IMG/VR virus record: IMGVR_UViG_3300025913_000942
Coordinates: 1-31,495 of that record
Origin: a virus
Direction: 5' to 3' (one strand)
DNA: 31,495 nt
The translations under genes and the position numbers were made by a program. The notes beneath the pieces are model-generated. The model ran no database searches. It was given only the letters and a program-made list of their open reading frames with translations, and was not told the origin of the DNA. Below, piece by piece: positions 14,644 to 23,162 of the stretch. How positions within the stretch are numbered: the first letter of the stretch is position 1; each line of letters begins with the position of its first letter.

Positions 14644-15995
14644 TGAGAGGCTCCTTGATTAATAGAGTTACGTAAGATTTTGACTTGACCGTTGGAATAA
14701 GCTTTTGTGTAGGCAACGTAGCCTTCTAAGGTGCCAAACTCAGCACGTAGTTGCGGCGAGCGTTGCCACTTGGCTTTGCATTGCTCTTCCATGGGTAAAT
14801 TTTCTTCTTCCTCTTCTTTGGGTTTATTTTCAAAAGGTGCAACCGAGGGCTGAGGAAGAGGTTGTGGTGCATCCGCGTGCAGATTTTGAAGCACATTCGA
14901 GCGTTGTTGCTTTTCAGCTGCCAGTACTTTCATGGCGGCTTCTGCTGCCGTGGTTTTACCATCAAATTTTAAGGCAGAGATCAGCGCCTCATGCCCTGGC
15001 ATCAGTTGTTCTTCTACCGCCTTAATGCGCTCCCGCTCTTGCGTGATACCTTCTTGCAAGCCTTTCTGGTAAGCGTCAGTACGGATACTTTCTGCAATCT
15101 GTGGGTAATTTTCTAAAATATACGCCTGAGTGATTTCCGGCGTTTCAGCTTTTATGGTTTGTGCCATAACAAATCCTCTTTGAGTTGTACCGGATAATCC
15201 GGCGATTGTTTCTTCAAGAGAGCCAATGCGATCTGCAAGACCGCTAGCAACTGCATCAACTCCCACCATCAAGCCGCCTTGTCCAAAATCAGACAAAACG
15301 CTTGTTTGTGTGACACCGCGATTACGAGCCACGGCATTTACAAAAACTTCAGCAATCGCATCCATCTGGGTTTGAACCTGCGCACGTCCTTCATCCGTTG
15401 AAATGTCAGGACGTTTACGCGGCGATTGACTGCTCACAATTTCAATATCGTTAATACCCGCTTTTTTACGCTGATCCTTGTTATCGGAATAAGTAGTCAC
15501 AACACCGATACTGCCAAGAGAGGCCGTTGCATCCAGCACAATTTGGTCAGCAGCAGATGCTATCCAATAGGCAGCACTTGCGCCCATGCCAGATACATAG
15601 GCTGTGATAGGTTTAGTACCGCGTGCGGCATAAACCATGTCAGCAAATTCATTAACGCCCGTCACCATGCCACCAGGACTATCAATTCCAAGAATAATGG
15701 CTTTGATATCCGGGTTATCAAGGGCTGTACGGAAATCGGTCGCCAAAATATCGATAGAGGTAGCGCCTGATATTTGGGAAAAGAGATTGGCATAGCGCAT
15801 AATTGGGCCACTGACGGGTACAATAGCGACTCCATCACGCACCTCTACCGTACGGGTATTATCTAGTGGTCGTCCTAATTTAGCAGCGACGGCTTCTACA
15901 CTCTCATTTTCCCGCCCAGCAATACGGATTATTGTTTGTAGGGATTCCGGTAATATCGCCCAGGGTTGATTCGTTATCCACTCTAACGCTCTCAT
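14640..15995 (-). CDS. Head maturation protease, S49 (lambda gpC-like), with scaffold region
   Basis: This 451-aa protein starts at ATG 15995 (ATGA overlap with the portal stop). Residues 45-260 form an SppA/S49 serine protease domain: GIDSPGGMVTGVNEFADM, then YVSGMGASAAYWIASAADQI with the nucleophile Ser140, and GVVTTYSDNKDQRKKAGIND with a candidate catalytic Lys at about 173. The last 190 residues are acidic and coiled-coil prone (EGITQERERIKAVEEQLMPG, a PKEEEEENLP patch), as in the gpC/Nu3 scaffold part. It therefore probably acts both as internal scaffold and as the protease that removes it during head maturation. An independent internal start for a free scaffold protein (Nu3-like) is possible but not demonstrated. 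Confidence 0.88.
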   Translation of the reverse strand: MRALEWITNQPWAILPESLQTIIRIAGRENESVEAVAAKLGRPLDNTRTVEVRDGVAIVPVSGPIMRYANLFSQISGATSIDILATDFRTALDNPDIKAIILGIDSPGGMVTGVNEFADMVYAARGTKPITAYVSGMGASAAYWIASAADQIVLDATASLGSIGVVTTYSDNKDQRKKAGINDIEIVSSQSPRKRPDISTDEGRAQVQTQMDAIAEVFVNAVARNRGVTQTSVLSDFGQGGLMVGVDAVASGLADRIGSLEETIAGLSGTTQRGFVMAQTIKAETPEITQAYILENYPQIAESIRTDAYQKGLQEGITQERERIKAVEEQLMPGHEALISALKFDGKTTAAEAAMKVLAAEKQQRSNVLQNLHADAPQPLPQPSVAPFENKPKEEEEENLPMEEQCKAKWQRSPQLRAEFGTLEGYVAYTKAYSNGQVKILRNSINQGASQ

Positions 15996-17623
15996 GACGC
16001 ACCTCCCGGACTATTAGCACCATTACTACCGCCACTACTAGCAGGGCTACCACCCACTTTATCAGTGCCGGACGGCTCTGTTTGGACAGGCACTTCTTGA
16101 ATAAGTCCTGCATCTTTTCGCATACGATACTCTTTAATTTGTTGATCAAGTTCATCCTCCCAGTCAATACCAGTCAATGCTGCAGCTTCCCTTGCAATAG
16201 AGCTCACTCCAATTTCAATACGCTTAGTAGCTGCTTCAATTTCTTTCAATGGATCAATCTGGCCTTGTGATGGGCCAATCCAAACCGTACCGACATAAGC
16301 CTTGCGAATAGCAGGATCTCCATTGAGAAATCCAGGTGCCTTCACACGGCCGAGTGCTACTGCTTCGGTTAACCATTCCTCGTAAACCAATTGACAGAAG
16401 TTGTTAGTCAGCCACTGACGACGCGCACTGAAAAATTTCCATGCCTCCAGCAAGGCTGCACGGGCAGCAGAATAACTGGCGGTAAAATGTTTAATTAAAA
16501 TTTCAAAAGGTAACTCTAAAGCCACACCGATTTGTCTTAAGACAGCTTGAACAAAAGGATCAAAGGCCGCATTGGGTCTACCAGGACTCACCGTTGAGAT
16601 ATCTTCACCTTGAGCCAAGCCAATAATGGCACCATTGCCCAATTTATAATCATTCTCACTGGTGCCAAACTCAGCAGGGCTAGCCGGTTGCGACGGCTCT
16701 AAATTGGCTTCGCCATCCGGTGTTTTGATAAAAACAGTCAGCATGCCACTCACTACCGCTGCCATGATTTCCGCATCCGTGTAGGTGCCCAGTTGTTTTA
16801 AGGATTCAATAACCGGCGCAAGATAAGGTACGCCGCGTGTTTGACCTGGGCGCAAGGCTCGGTAGAGATGCAGCACATTACGGCGCCCTGTTTTAGCTCC
16901 AAAAGCAGGCACTACCATCCATATCCACTTTTTTAGGCTGTAAATAGAGCCGGGATGTCCCTCTAAAATGTGATATTCAATGGGTGCACCAAAGGCATCC
17001 TTTTTAATGCCGCCTGCCAATGTATCGGAATCCGCCATGCGATCTTTATTGACCACCCGATCCGCTTCAATCACCTGCAAGCGCAGTGAATAAGGTGAAT
17101 TTAAGCGGCTAATAAAGGGCATCAGGATAAAACAATCACCATTTTCTAAGGTCGATCGAAAAACGAGCTCTTGTAAATCATAAAAACTTAAATTGCGACC
17201 GATGTCACAATCTTTAGACTCTGCCCATAAGGCAAACTCACGTTCAGTATTCGCCGCCCATTGATCCGCTTCATCGTCACTTAAATTTAGAAATTCTCGG
17301 TCAACTCTAACTTGTAAACGCAAGCCTGTGCCGATCACATTGGTACAGACGGTATTAATAGCACCGGCTGCCAGTGGGTTATTACGGACTAAATCGCGTG
17401 AACGCTCGCGTAAAATAGCTAAATTGGGTAATAAATCCGTATCAGCGTCATTGCGACCTGCATTCCATTCAGAGAGGGATCGCTTACTACGAGAAGCACC
17501 GGTATAACCACCGGCGAGAGCCATGGTCATGCGTGCCTTTAAACGCTCAGCTGCCCGTGTGGGTGCAACATACTTAATGGCTTTATCAATCCAGTTTTCC
17601 TGGATTTCAATTTTTTTCCTCAT
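15992..17623 (-). CDS. Portal protein, lambda gpB family
   Basis: This 543-aa protein starts at ATG 17623 (ATGA overlap). It matches the lambda portal family (PF05136): RSLSEWNAGRNDADTDLLPN, then RSRDLVRNNPLAAGAINTVC and TNVIGTGLRLQVRVDREFL near the N-terminus, DLQELVFRSTLENGDCFILM, HLYRALRPGQTRGVPYLAPV, and KHFTASYSAARAALLEAWKF. The last 25 residues are a Gly/Ser/Pro tail (SGGSNGANSPGG), a flexible end seen in other portals. The 12-subunit ring sits at a capsid vertex and feeds DNA in and out. The length is normal for the family and no gap is visible. Confidence 0.93.
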   Translation of the reverse strand: MRKKIEIQENWIDKAIKYVAPTRAAERLKARMTMALAGGYTGASRSKRSLSEWNAGRNDADTDLLPNLAILRERSRDLVRNNPLAAGAINTVCTNVIGTGLRLQVRVDREFLNLSDDEADQWAANTEREFALWAESKDCDIGRNLSFYDLQELVFRSTLENGDCFILMPFISRLNSPYSLRLQVIEADRVVNKDRMADSDTLAGGIKKDAFGAPIEYHILEGHPGSIYSLKKWIWMVVPAFGAKTGRRNVLHLYRALRPGQTRGVPYLAPVIESLKQLGTYTDAEIMAAVVSGMLTVFIKTPDGEANLEPSQPASPAEFGTSENDYKLGNGAIIGLAQGEDISTVSPGRPNAAFDPFVQAVLRQIGVALELPFEILIKHFTASYSAARAALLEAWKFFSARRQWLTNNFCQLVYEEWLTEAVALGRVKAPGFLNGDPAIRKAYVGTVWIGPSQGQIDPLKEIEAATKRIEIGVSSIAREAAALTGIDWEDELDQQIKEYRMRKDAGLIQEVPVQTEPSGTDKVGGSPASSGGSNGANSPGGAS

Positions 17624-17850
17624 GGAACAATTCTCGCATTACGCACCCGAATACCGCCGCGACTTAAACGCTTCACCATACGATCCCAAAATTCAATTTG
17701 CTGCATAATCTCATTAGCATTGGCACGAGTCAGCGAACGACTGCCACTCTCTGTTGAAATAGAATACGATTGTCCTTGAGCAACAGCAGCACTTGCATTC
17801 AGCCATGCGGTGAGTTGTGCTTCTGCTTGCTCTAGAGTAATGCCGTTCAT
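17620..17850 (-). CDS. gpW-like / DUF6148 head-tail joining protein
   Basis: This 76-aa protein starts at ATG 17850, sharing a base with the terminase stop (TAATG). Helical, with the family phrases ITLEQAEAQLTAWLNASAAV, AQGQSYSI, SRSLTRANANEIMQQIEFWD and a basic end. It is the usual small protein between terminase and portal in lambda-like and gpW-type phages. In lambda gpW plugs the portal and supports tail attachment. The assignment rests on these phrases, length and position. Confidence 0.82.
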   Translation of the reverse strand: MNGITLEQAEAQLTAWLNASAAVAQGQSYSISTESGSRSLTRANANEIMQQIEFWDRMVKRLSRGGIRVRNARIVP

Positions 17851-19835
17851 TAGAGATTGACTCCCTTACTAATAATTCGTCGCTTAGGTTTAGAAACATT
17901 GAAAGCTTGCCCTTCAATCGCATATTCACGACCAGCGGTAATAATGCGTGCAGCAAGATAAGCGAGCGCTTCAGCATCTAAATAATGATTATCTTTTTTA
18001 ATTTGCACCCAGATCACTTTGCCGCTGGGTTTAACAGAACGTTGCTCAGCAACAATTTGTTTGCAGTAGTCATCACTAATATCATCGGGCAGCCACCAAC
18101 CACCCGGTTGGTCAGGCGGCCATTCCACACGAGCATGTACCCAACTTTTCATCTGGTCGGTGTTGAAGTGCCAAAGTTGCAAGCCATTTGAAATCGTTTT
18201 GCCACGCACATTGACATCGATATCCGATTTTTTAAAGGGTTTATCAAGGATATCGTGACCCTTTGAAGCTAAAGCTACATTTTTATGTAAACGACAAAAT
18301 TGATAGACCTGTTGGGTTTGATACCCCGAGTCAACAGCAACACGACTTAAAACCTTTTCCTGCCAGTGACTCGATACCAATTCACTCAGTTGATGCCACA
18401 CGTCCGGCTTATCCGTCTCTCCCCAAAGCTCGCCATGTTCAATCAGCCAGCTTTCATAGCGCGAACCCCAGCCACGGATAACATAAACGAGACGATTCTT
18501 TTGTACGTCTACACCACCCGTTAACAGATTAACACCTTGCGGTACAGTGCCTTGCTTATATCCGCGCTTCCTTTCTGCAACCATTGTCCATTCGGGAGCA
18601 TCGCCACCAATTTTAAATAACTCACCAAAATCGGTATTAATCACGCCTTGGATACGTTCTTGCTCACCACTACGCACAGCTGCTAGGAATTTTTTAGCAA
18701 GGAAACCAAAAGTTTTTTTGCTAGAAAAGCTACAAATGCCACTCACCCAAAAACTAGCAGTATCGCTACGATCCGTATCAGCTTGCCCTGTTACTTTTCC
18801 TTCCTTAGTAATGGATTGCCCAGGCGAAACATACACGCCACGGCGATTCATCTCAGCTTTATATTCATCACTAATTAAAGCACCGCACTTGGGACAAGCA
18901 AGATGTGCTTTTTGTCGAGCTTCATCCAATGTAGCCTTCTCAGGCCACACTAAGTGTTTAAAACGTGGAATAAAATAATCACCACAATGCGGACAAGGCC
19001 ATGCCCATTCATGGCGTGTCCCTTCTTGCCATAAACGCCAAATAGGTGAGGCGACCGTATCAGAGACTGCCCAGTGCTCTAAGCCCGTTACAGGATGGAT
19101 AAACGTATCCACATTCCCAATAGTAGGCGTACTTGTCCCTACGATACGTCCGTCAGGATAGGTGCTGGTACGGGCTTCTGCTAACTCAAAAACATTACCT
19201 TCACCTTTGACGTTATCATCCATCCGGTCAATCTCATCCACCAGCACTAAAACAGCACTATCACTGGCGAGTTCTGTAGGAGAGCCTGCCCACGCTAGCC
19301 GAAGAGAAACACCGGCAATGCGCTTATGGGTTTTAGTAGCCTTTTTCCCTTTAGCCATTTTTGCCCACAGTGTCGGCACGCCTTTGATCAAATCCATGAC
19401 CTTCGGTTCGATCACGTTATCAATGTTATTGCGTGTGGGACCCACGTAAATAATAGGAGCAGGGTCATCGTCTAATCGATGCCCAATGACATTCAAAAGG
19501 CCCGCTGTCTTTCCCATCTGACTGCCCATAACAGCAATCACACGTTTATTCTTAGGCTGAATACACGCTTGGGCGATAGAAATCATGTAAGGACTGCGAG
19601 AGCTTCGCCAGGGACCAGGCTCTGCACTACCGGGTGGTAAAAATCGATTACTGTCCGCCCACTGGTCCGGCGTCCTCATTCTCGGTGCATCGACTATCGA
19701 GGCTGACAACTTCACCGCGTTCGCAATCTTCTGCAAATCGGCGGAGGAGATTCGCGGTGGTAATACGGATGCGTCGGCATTCGTCAAAGAGCCGGACTTT
19801 AACTTCGGCTGGGTCATGGATACCTGCGAGTTCAT
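17850..19835 (-). CDS. Terminase large subunit, lambda gpA family (PF05876)
   Basis: This 661-aa protein translocates DNA and cuts it at cos-type ends. Walker A-like GSQMGKT lies at residues 104-110, Walker B VLVLVDEID at 195-203, and a coupling motif IVGTSTPT at 231-238. Two zinc-like CxxC pairs lie at 281-284 and 314-317. The nuclease part begins near GGVDVQKNRLVYVIRGWG, with Asp in VAVDSGYQ further on. The start at 19835 has a weak GGAAGA 8-10 nt upstream and overlaps the small subunit gene by 188 bp. In-frame ATGs at 19817 (residue 7) and 19679 (residue 53) would reduce that overlap. The stretch SADLQKIANAVKL before residue 50 looks helical and gpA-like, so I keep the longer form. Confidence 0.9.
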   Translation of the reverse strand: MNSQVSMTQPKLKSGSLTNADASVLPPRISSADLQKIANAVKLSASIVDAPRMRTPDQWADSNRFLPPGSAEPGPWRSSRSPYMISIAQACIQPKNKRVIAVMGSQMGKTAGLLNVIGHRLDDDPAPIIYVGPTRNNIDNVIEPKVMDLIKGVPTLWAKMAKGKKATKTHKRIAGVSLRLAWAGSPTELASDSAVLVLVDEIDRMDDNVKGEGNVFELAEARTSTYPDGRIVGTSTPTIGNVDTFIHPVTGLEHWAVSDTVASPIWRLWQEGTRHEWAWPCPHCGDYFIPRFKHLVWPEKATLDEARQKAHLACPKCGALISDEYKAEMNRRGVYVSPGQSITKEGKVTGQADTDRSDTASFWVSGICSFSSKKTFGFLAKKFLAAVRSGEQERIQGVINTDFGELFKIGGDAPEWTMVAERKRGYKQGTVPQGVNLLTGGVDVQKNRLVYVIRGWGSRYESWLIEHGELWGETDKPDVWHQLSELVSSHWQEKVLSRVAVDSGYQTQQVYQFCRLHKNVALASKGHDILDKPFKKSDIDVNVRGKTISNGLQLWHFNTDQMKSWVHARVEWPPDQPGGWWLPDDISDDYCKQIVAEQRSVKPSGKVIWVQIKKDNHYLDAEALAYLAARIITAGREYAIEGQAFNVSKPKRRIISKGVNL

Positions 19836-20214
19836 TAGCTAATCTTCCAGGCAAGGCATCTATACCCGTGCCATACAGAACTGCGACTTCATTCAAGACA
19901 TCCTCCACCAGTTCAAAAGGTACTAGCTCACCGCGTAATTTTTGATTTTCACTTTCTGTTTTATCAGCCTGGGCTTTAATTAAACGTTTGCGTTCTAATT
20001 TGATATCGGATTCTTCTGCATAAGCACCATCATCGCGACCTAACGCACGATCTTGTAAGTACTTCACATAACCACGTACTGAGCCTACCAGATCGTATTT
20101 ATTACGTTCCGCTTTTGGGATGATGCCCTCTTTTGCTAACTGCTGTACTCGGCGTTCAGTTAAATTGAATAATTTTGCGATAGTGGATGCAGGATACAAA
20201 GGCATAGCGGACAT
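19648..20214 (-). CDS. Terminase small subunit, Nu1-like
   Basis: This 188-aa protein has an N-terminal winged helix (YPASTIAKLFNLTERRVQQL, then AKEGIIPKAERNKYDL) that recognises the packaging site, followed by a charged helical middle (LERKRLIKAQADKTESENQK) and an RLANELAGIHDPAEVKVRLF segment. This order is that of lambda gpNu1. It begins at ATG 20214 with AGGAT nearby, and its 3' end overlaps the large subunit's coding sequence by 188 bp. It recruits gpA to cos. The upstream methyltransferase ends 4 bases before it. Confidence 0.88.
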   Translation of the reverse strand: MSAMPLYPASTIAKLFNLTERRVQQLAKEGIIPKAERNKYDLVGSVRGYVKYLQDRALGRDDGAYAEESDIKLERKRLIKAQADKTESENQKLRGELVPFELVEDVLNEVAVLYGTGIDALPGRLANELAGIHDPAEVKVRLFDECRRIRITTANLLRRFAEDCERGEVVSLDSRCTENEDAGPVGGQ

Positions 20215-20217
20215 AGG

Positions 20218-21453
20218 TTATCCTATCTTCAAACGCTCTTTTGCCATGTCATCGAATATTTGTTCCTCACCTAAATGTAAGGCTTTCTGGCCGGTAAAAT
20301 CCTGCCAGCGCTTAATAATCACATCGCAGTATTTAGGGTCAAGCTCCATCAATCGAGCTGTCCGTGCAGTCTTTTCACAGGCAATTAAGGTACTGCCTGA
20401 CCCACCAAATAGATCAAGAACAATATCGCCCGCTTTGCTACTGTTTTTAAGCGCCATTTCCACTAAAGAAACCGGCTTCATGGTAGGGTGTAGACGATTA
20501 GCATTTGGCTTATCGATTTGCCAAATCGTTGATTGTGTCTTATCACCATACCAAGGGTCTGATTCTCCCTTCTGGTAGCAGTAAAAAATCGGTTCATGCT
20601 GAAACTTATAGCGGCCTCGTCCCCAAGCAAAGTGATTCTTGGCCCAAATAATCTGATTACGTACCAAGAAACCATTCGCTTCTAAAGCATTTTGAAACTC
20701 CCGCTGATACAGTGAGCCATGACAGACATACAGCGATGCGCCTTTCTTAACTGCAGTAAAGTAGGAGGCAAAAATAGCTAATAGAAACTGATAAAATTGA
20801 GAATCACTCATGTTGTCATGCGTAATTTTCAATTTATCGTTGGTATAGCCTTCATAATCCACATTATAAGGCGGATCTGTAAATACTAAGTCAGCTAAAC
20901 TGCCTGAGACCAATTGATCCACCTGATCAATGTGCGTGCTATCACCACACATCACCCGATGACGGCCCAATAACCATAAATCACCTAAGCGGCTCACCGG
21001 TTCTTCTGCTACCTCCGGGCAATCATCTTCATCTTTTAAGCCTTTCTCGACCGCTTCTGCGAGTGCTTTTAATCCTTTAATCTCTTCTGGATCAAAGCCT
21101 GTGTAACGAAGGTCGTAATCTAAGTCACCCAGTTCACCTAACTCAATGGCAAGGGAGGCTTTATCCCATTCAGACTCTTCATGCGTACGATTATCGGCTA
21201 AACGATAAGCCTTCACCTGCGCGGGTGTTAAGTCATCTGCAACCAGGATAGGTACTTCACTCATACCCAGTTGCTTTGCAGCCAATAACCGCGTGTGGCC
21301 CGCAATAATCACCATTTCGCTATCAACGACGATGGCTTGCTTCCAGCCAAACTCTTTTAAGCTAGCAGCTACCTTAGCAACAGCAGCTTCATTTTTACGC
21401 GGATTACGCGCATATGGAATAATTTTATCAATCGCTATTTTTTCTATTTTCAT
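20218..21453 (-). CDS. ParB-like/DNA methyltransferase fusion, beta-class adenine/cytosine-N MTase
   Basis: This 411-aa protein joins two domains. Residues 1-110 have the ParB/Srx N-terminal pattern: IIPYARNPRKNEAAVAKVAA and the box GHTRLLAAK (52-60). Residues 155-410 are a DNA amino-methyltransferase: TDPPY (192-196) comes before HPTMKPV (322-328) and DLFGGSGST (347-355), i.e. beta order. Such fusions are widespread in phages and probably protect phage DNA from host restriction or mark packaging sites. It lies between lysis genes and terminase, so it is expressed late. The specificity cannot be read from the sequence. A short spacer of about 100 nt separates it from the holin gene and contains only a weak 3-bp hairpin with T6. 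Confidence 0.9.
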   Translation of the reverse strand: MKIEKIAIDKIIPYARNPRKNEAAVAKVAASLKEFGWKQAIVVDSEMVIIAGHTRLLAAKQLGMSEVPILVADDLTPAQVKAYRLADNRTHEESEWDKASLAIELGELGDLDYDLRYTGFDPEEIKGLKALAEAVEKGLKDEDDCPEVAEEPVSRLGDLWLLGRHRVMCGDSTHIDQVDQLVSGSLADLVFTDPPYNVDYEGYTNDKLKITHDNMSDSQFYQFLLAIFASYFTAVKKGASLYVCHGSLYQREFQNALEANGFLVRNQIIWAKNHFAWGRGRYKFQHEPIFYCYQKGESDPWYGDKTQSTIWQIDKPNANRLHPTMKPVSLVEMALKNSSKAGDIVLDLFGGSGSTLIACEKTARTARLMELDPKYCDVIIKRWQDFTGQKALHLGEEQIFDDMAKERLKIG

Positions 21454-21552
21454 GGCAGCCTTGAGCGAAACGAATACATAAGTTAGGAAAGTGGAATATC
21501 TTTAAAAAACGCGCTTCGTTCGCCCGCATAGGGCAAAGGTCGCTGACAGTAC

Positions 21553-22146
21553 CTACAATTTATTAGGCACATGGGCCGTAGCAGCCTTTGGGTCTGTGTT
21601 CAAGAGCAAGGTATCTTTGCTACGAGAGCCTGCTGATGACCCGTGATAGTAGGCCATGGCTGCTACCCATACAGTTGTAAGAGCGCTCACAATACTGACG
21701 ATGATATCTTTGTTGTCGCTCGGTACGCTCTGGGTAAAGAGGTAATAGAGCGCTATGAATACACCGGTTGTCAGGAGGTAGGCTAGTATGGCAGGTGTAA
21801 TATCACGCTGGCCTGCTTGTGCTAATGCTGCCTCTCGTTGGCGGGCGCTATCACGATCTTTGTTTTCATTTTCTATCTCAAGATAAGCATACTTTAATTC
21901 ATTCTCTGCCATCATCATGTGTATGCGTTGTAGCTCTACCTCATTATTGGACTGTATCTCGAGTAATTTCATCTTAGCATCAGGATCACCTTCAATGCGG
22001 TTAATGAGATCAGTCGGGTCATCCACACTACCACCGAACTTAGCGGCAATGACTGAACCAATAGCAGCGCCCGCAGGGCCTCCTAATACACCGCCTAATA
22101 ACGGTGCGCTTTTTGCAATGATACTGCCTAAGGCTTCTAAGCTCAT
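21553..22146 (-). CDS. Holin, GTA-type 3TM superfamily
   Basis: This protein of about 197 aa starts at the ATG at 22146, which overlaps the endolysin stop (ATGA). An N-terminal glycine-rich helix (LLGGVLGGPAGAAIGSVIAA, then KFGG) opens it. A charged coiled coil (about 50-105, including NNEVELQRIHMMMAENELKY) is followed by two membrane helices: AILAYLLTTGVFIALYYLF and IIVSIVSALTTVWVAAMAYY. The layout matches the 'holin of 3TMs' family (PF11351) known from gene transfer agent release. It probably permeabilises the inner membrane at lysis. It sits directly after the endolysin. Confidence 0.83.
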   Translation of the reverse strand: MSLEALGSIIAKSAPLLGGVLGGPAGAAIGSVIAAKFGGSVDDPTDLINRIEGDPDAKMKLLEIQSNNEVELQRIHMMMAENELKYAYLEIENENKDRDSARQREAALAQAGQRDITPAILAYLLTTGVFIALYYLFTQSVPSDNKDIIVSIVSALTTVWVAAMAYYHGSSAGSRSKDTLLLNTDPKAATAHVPNKL

Positions 22147-22664
22147 GAGTATGCCCTGTTTAACCAACCTTCCAGATAATAGGGTTTATTTAGTGAACGA
22201 TAAAATCCAGCTGCTTCGCTGCGAAAGGCTGCCAATAAAATATCAGAATTAGCATTATTAACAGCTTCAAAAGATTTCTCGCCAAGAACACCATCTTCTA
22301 ACAAACATATTCCTGCTGTAGCACGCACAGCACGTTGCAAGCATTTATGTGCTTGCATGCTTCCCATGTTGACTGACAGATCAAATGCTTTTGTAGACAC
22401 AGATTGATTATGAATTTTCTCGTAGCAATATTTATCCCACCAGTATTCATGATAAAGCCTGATAGCATCTGTTTGTGTCATGTTTTTTATATCATCGACA
22501 TTGATCTCGCCATCGTGATTAATATCGCCATCCAGCACACCAATACTTTTCAACCACCGCAATGAAACGCCATAGTTGGTAGCCCCTCCTGGATCTTGCT
22601 GATCGTTGGTAAATAACCCTTCGTGCTTTAGGACAGTGATAATAGCAGTATCGAAGTTACTCAT
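22143..22664 (-). CDS. Endolysin, GH108 muramidase with an EF-hand-like loop
   Basis: This 173-aa protein matches glycosyl hydrolase family 108: Glu15 in VLKHEGLF, then DPGGATNYGVS (24-34) as the catalytic-site loop, and the C-terminal part with the PG-binding helix bundle (SVNMGSMQAHKCLQRAVRAT). No signal peptide or SAR helix is visible, so it needs the holin to reach the wall. Residues 47-58 form a textbook calcium loop, D-I-N-H-D-G-E-I-N-V-D-D (D1, N3, D5, G6, I8, D12), inserted between the GGATNYG motif and the ALT-type helix; similar loops occur in some relatives. It starts at ATG 22664 and overlaps the preceding gene by ATGA. Confidence 0.9.
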   Translation of the reverse strand: MSNFDTAIITVLKHEGLFTNDQQDPGGATNYGVSLRWLKSIGVLDGDINHDGEINVDDIKNMTQTDAIRLYHEYWWDKYCYEKIHNQSVSTKAFDLSVNMGSMQAHKCLQRAVRATAGICLLEDGVLGEKSFEAVNNANSDILLAAFRSEAAGFYRSLNKPYYLEGWLNRAYS

Positions 22665-22996
22665 GGTATTTTTACCTTTGCAGAAATTTCATCCGCTACT
22701 TTTTGGTTATCCACCATCACACCGACAGAGAAGCAAAATAACAATGTTGCCAAAATAACAGGCCAAAATTTTAAGATCGCTTTAATGAATGCTGTGCGCT
22801 CTACGTGAGATAACATAAACTCTTCCAATCGTTGTAATCGCTTATCCGCCTGTGACGTTTTTCCCATAAAGGAATCTAATTTTTCGATTAAGATGAGATG
22901 TTTTTCTGTCAGGATAGTGACTGTAATTTTTAGCTCATTTAACTCGTGCGATAGTTGATAAATTTTCTCATCCTGATGTTCTATTTGTGATTTCAT
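22661..22996 (-). CDS. Coiled-coil membrane protein, first late gene (possible lysis accessory)
   Basis: This 111-aa protein has a charged N-terminal coiled coil (about residues 1-70, including DEKIYQLSHELNELKITVTI) and one membrane helix near the C-terminus (ILKFWPVILATLLFCFSVGV, about 75-94). It ends with a short basic tail. It is the first gene after the Q-controlled terminator and is coupled by ATGA to the endolysin. Position and shape suggest a lysis accessory, antiholin or spanin-like protein, but there is no clear spanin (Rz/Rz1) pair. The ribosome binding site is poor (ATG at 22996, upstream TGATGATAATTT). Identity is not recognised. Confidence 0.68.
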   Translation of the reverse strand: MKSQIEHQDEKIYQLSHELNELKITVTILTEKHLILIEKLDSFMGKTSQADKRLQRLEEFMLSHVERTAFIKAILKFWPVILATLLFCFSVGVMVDNQKVADEISAKVKIP

Positions 22997-23027
22997 AAAT
23001 TATCATCAAGTAAAAAATGACAGGCAT

Positions 23028-23063
23028 AAAAAAAGCCAGGCTTTATGATTCAAAGCCTGGCTT
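23028..23063 (-). terminator. Rho-independent terminator upstream of the late genes (tR'-like)
   Basis: On the - strand a perfect 12-bp stem, AAGCCAGGCTTT / AAAGCCTGGCTT, with a 7-nt loop (GAATCAT), is followed by a run of seven T's. It lies about 63 nt after the predicted start of the strong late promoter and before the first late gene. A Q-type antiterminator gene sits directly upstream. This is the pR'/tR' arrangement, where Q lets RNA polymerase read through into the late genes. Confidence 0.88.
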
Positions 23064-23132
23064 AACAAAATGCTAAAAAGGAGAAATCTGTACTTGGCAG
23101 GTCGTATGCGCAATTATCACATCATAGATAAA

Positions 23133-23162
23133 TTTATACCAGAAAGTGCTAGACAGTTTCAA
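23133..23162 (-). promoter_or_regulatory. Late promoter (pR'-like)
   Basis: On the - strand TTGAAA (23162-23157) and TATAAA (23138-23133) are separated by 18 bp, and the -10 is preceded by TGG, giving an extended -10 (TGnTATAAA). Transcription would start near 23126. The only product without antitermination would be a leader RNA of about 60-100 nt ending at the terminator at 23063-23028. The Q-binding element is expected around here but cannot be identified by eye. Confidence 0.75.

Noticed and set aside
15904-16167. 87-aa - strand frame with a clear membrane-helix-like stretch (KWVVALLVVAVVMVLIVREV)
   Set aside because: Lies entirely in another frame over the end of the portal and start of the protease gene, both well supported; hydrophobicity reflects the codons of the portal's Gly/Ser tail.
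21454-21552. Terminator between methyltransferase and holin genes
   Set aside because: Only a 3-bp hairpin precedes T6; unlikely to stop transcription, and genes on both sides are in the same operon direction.
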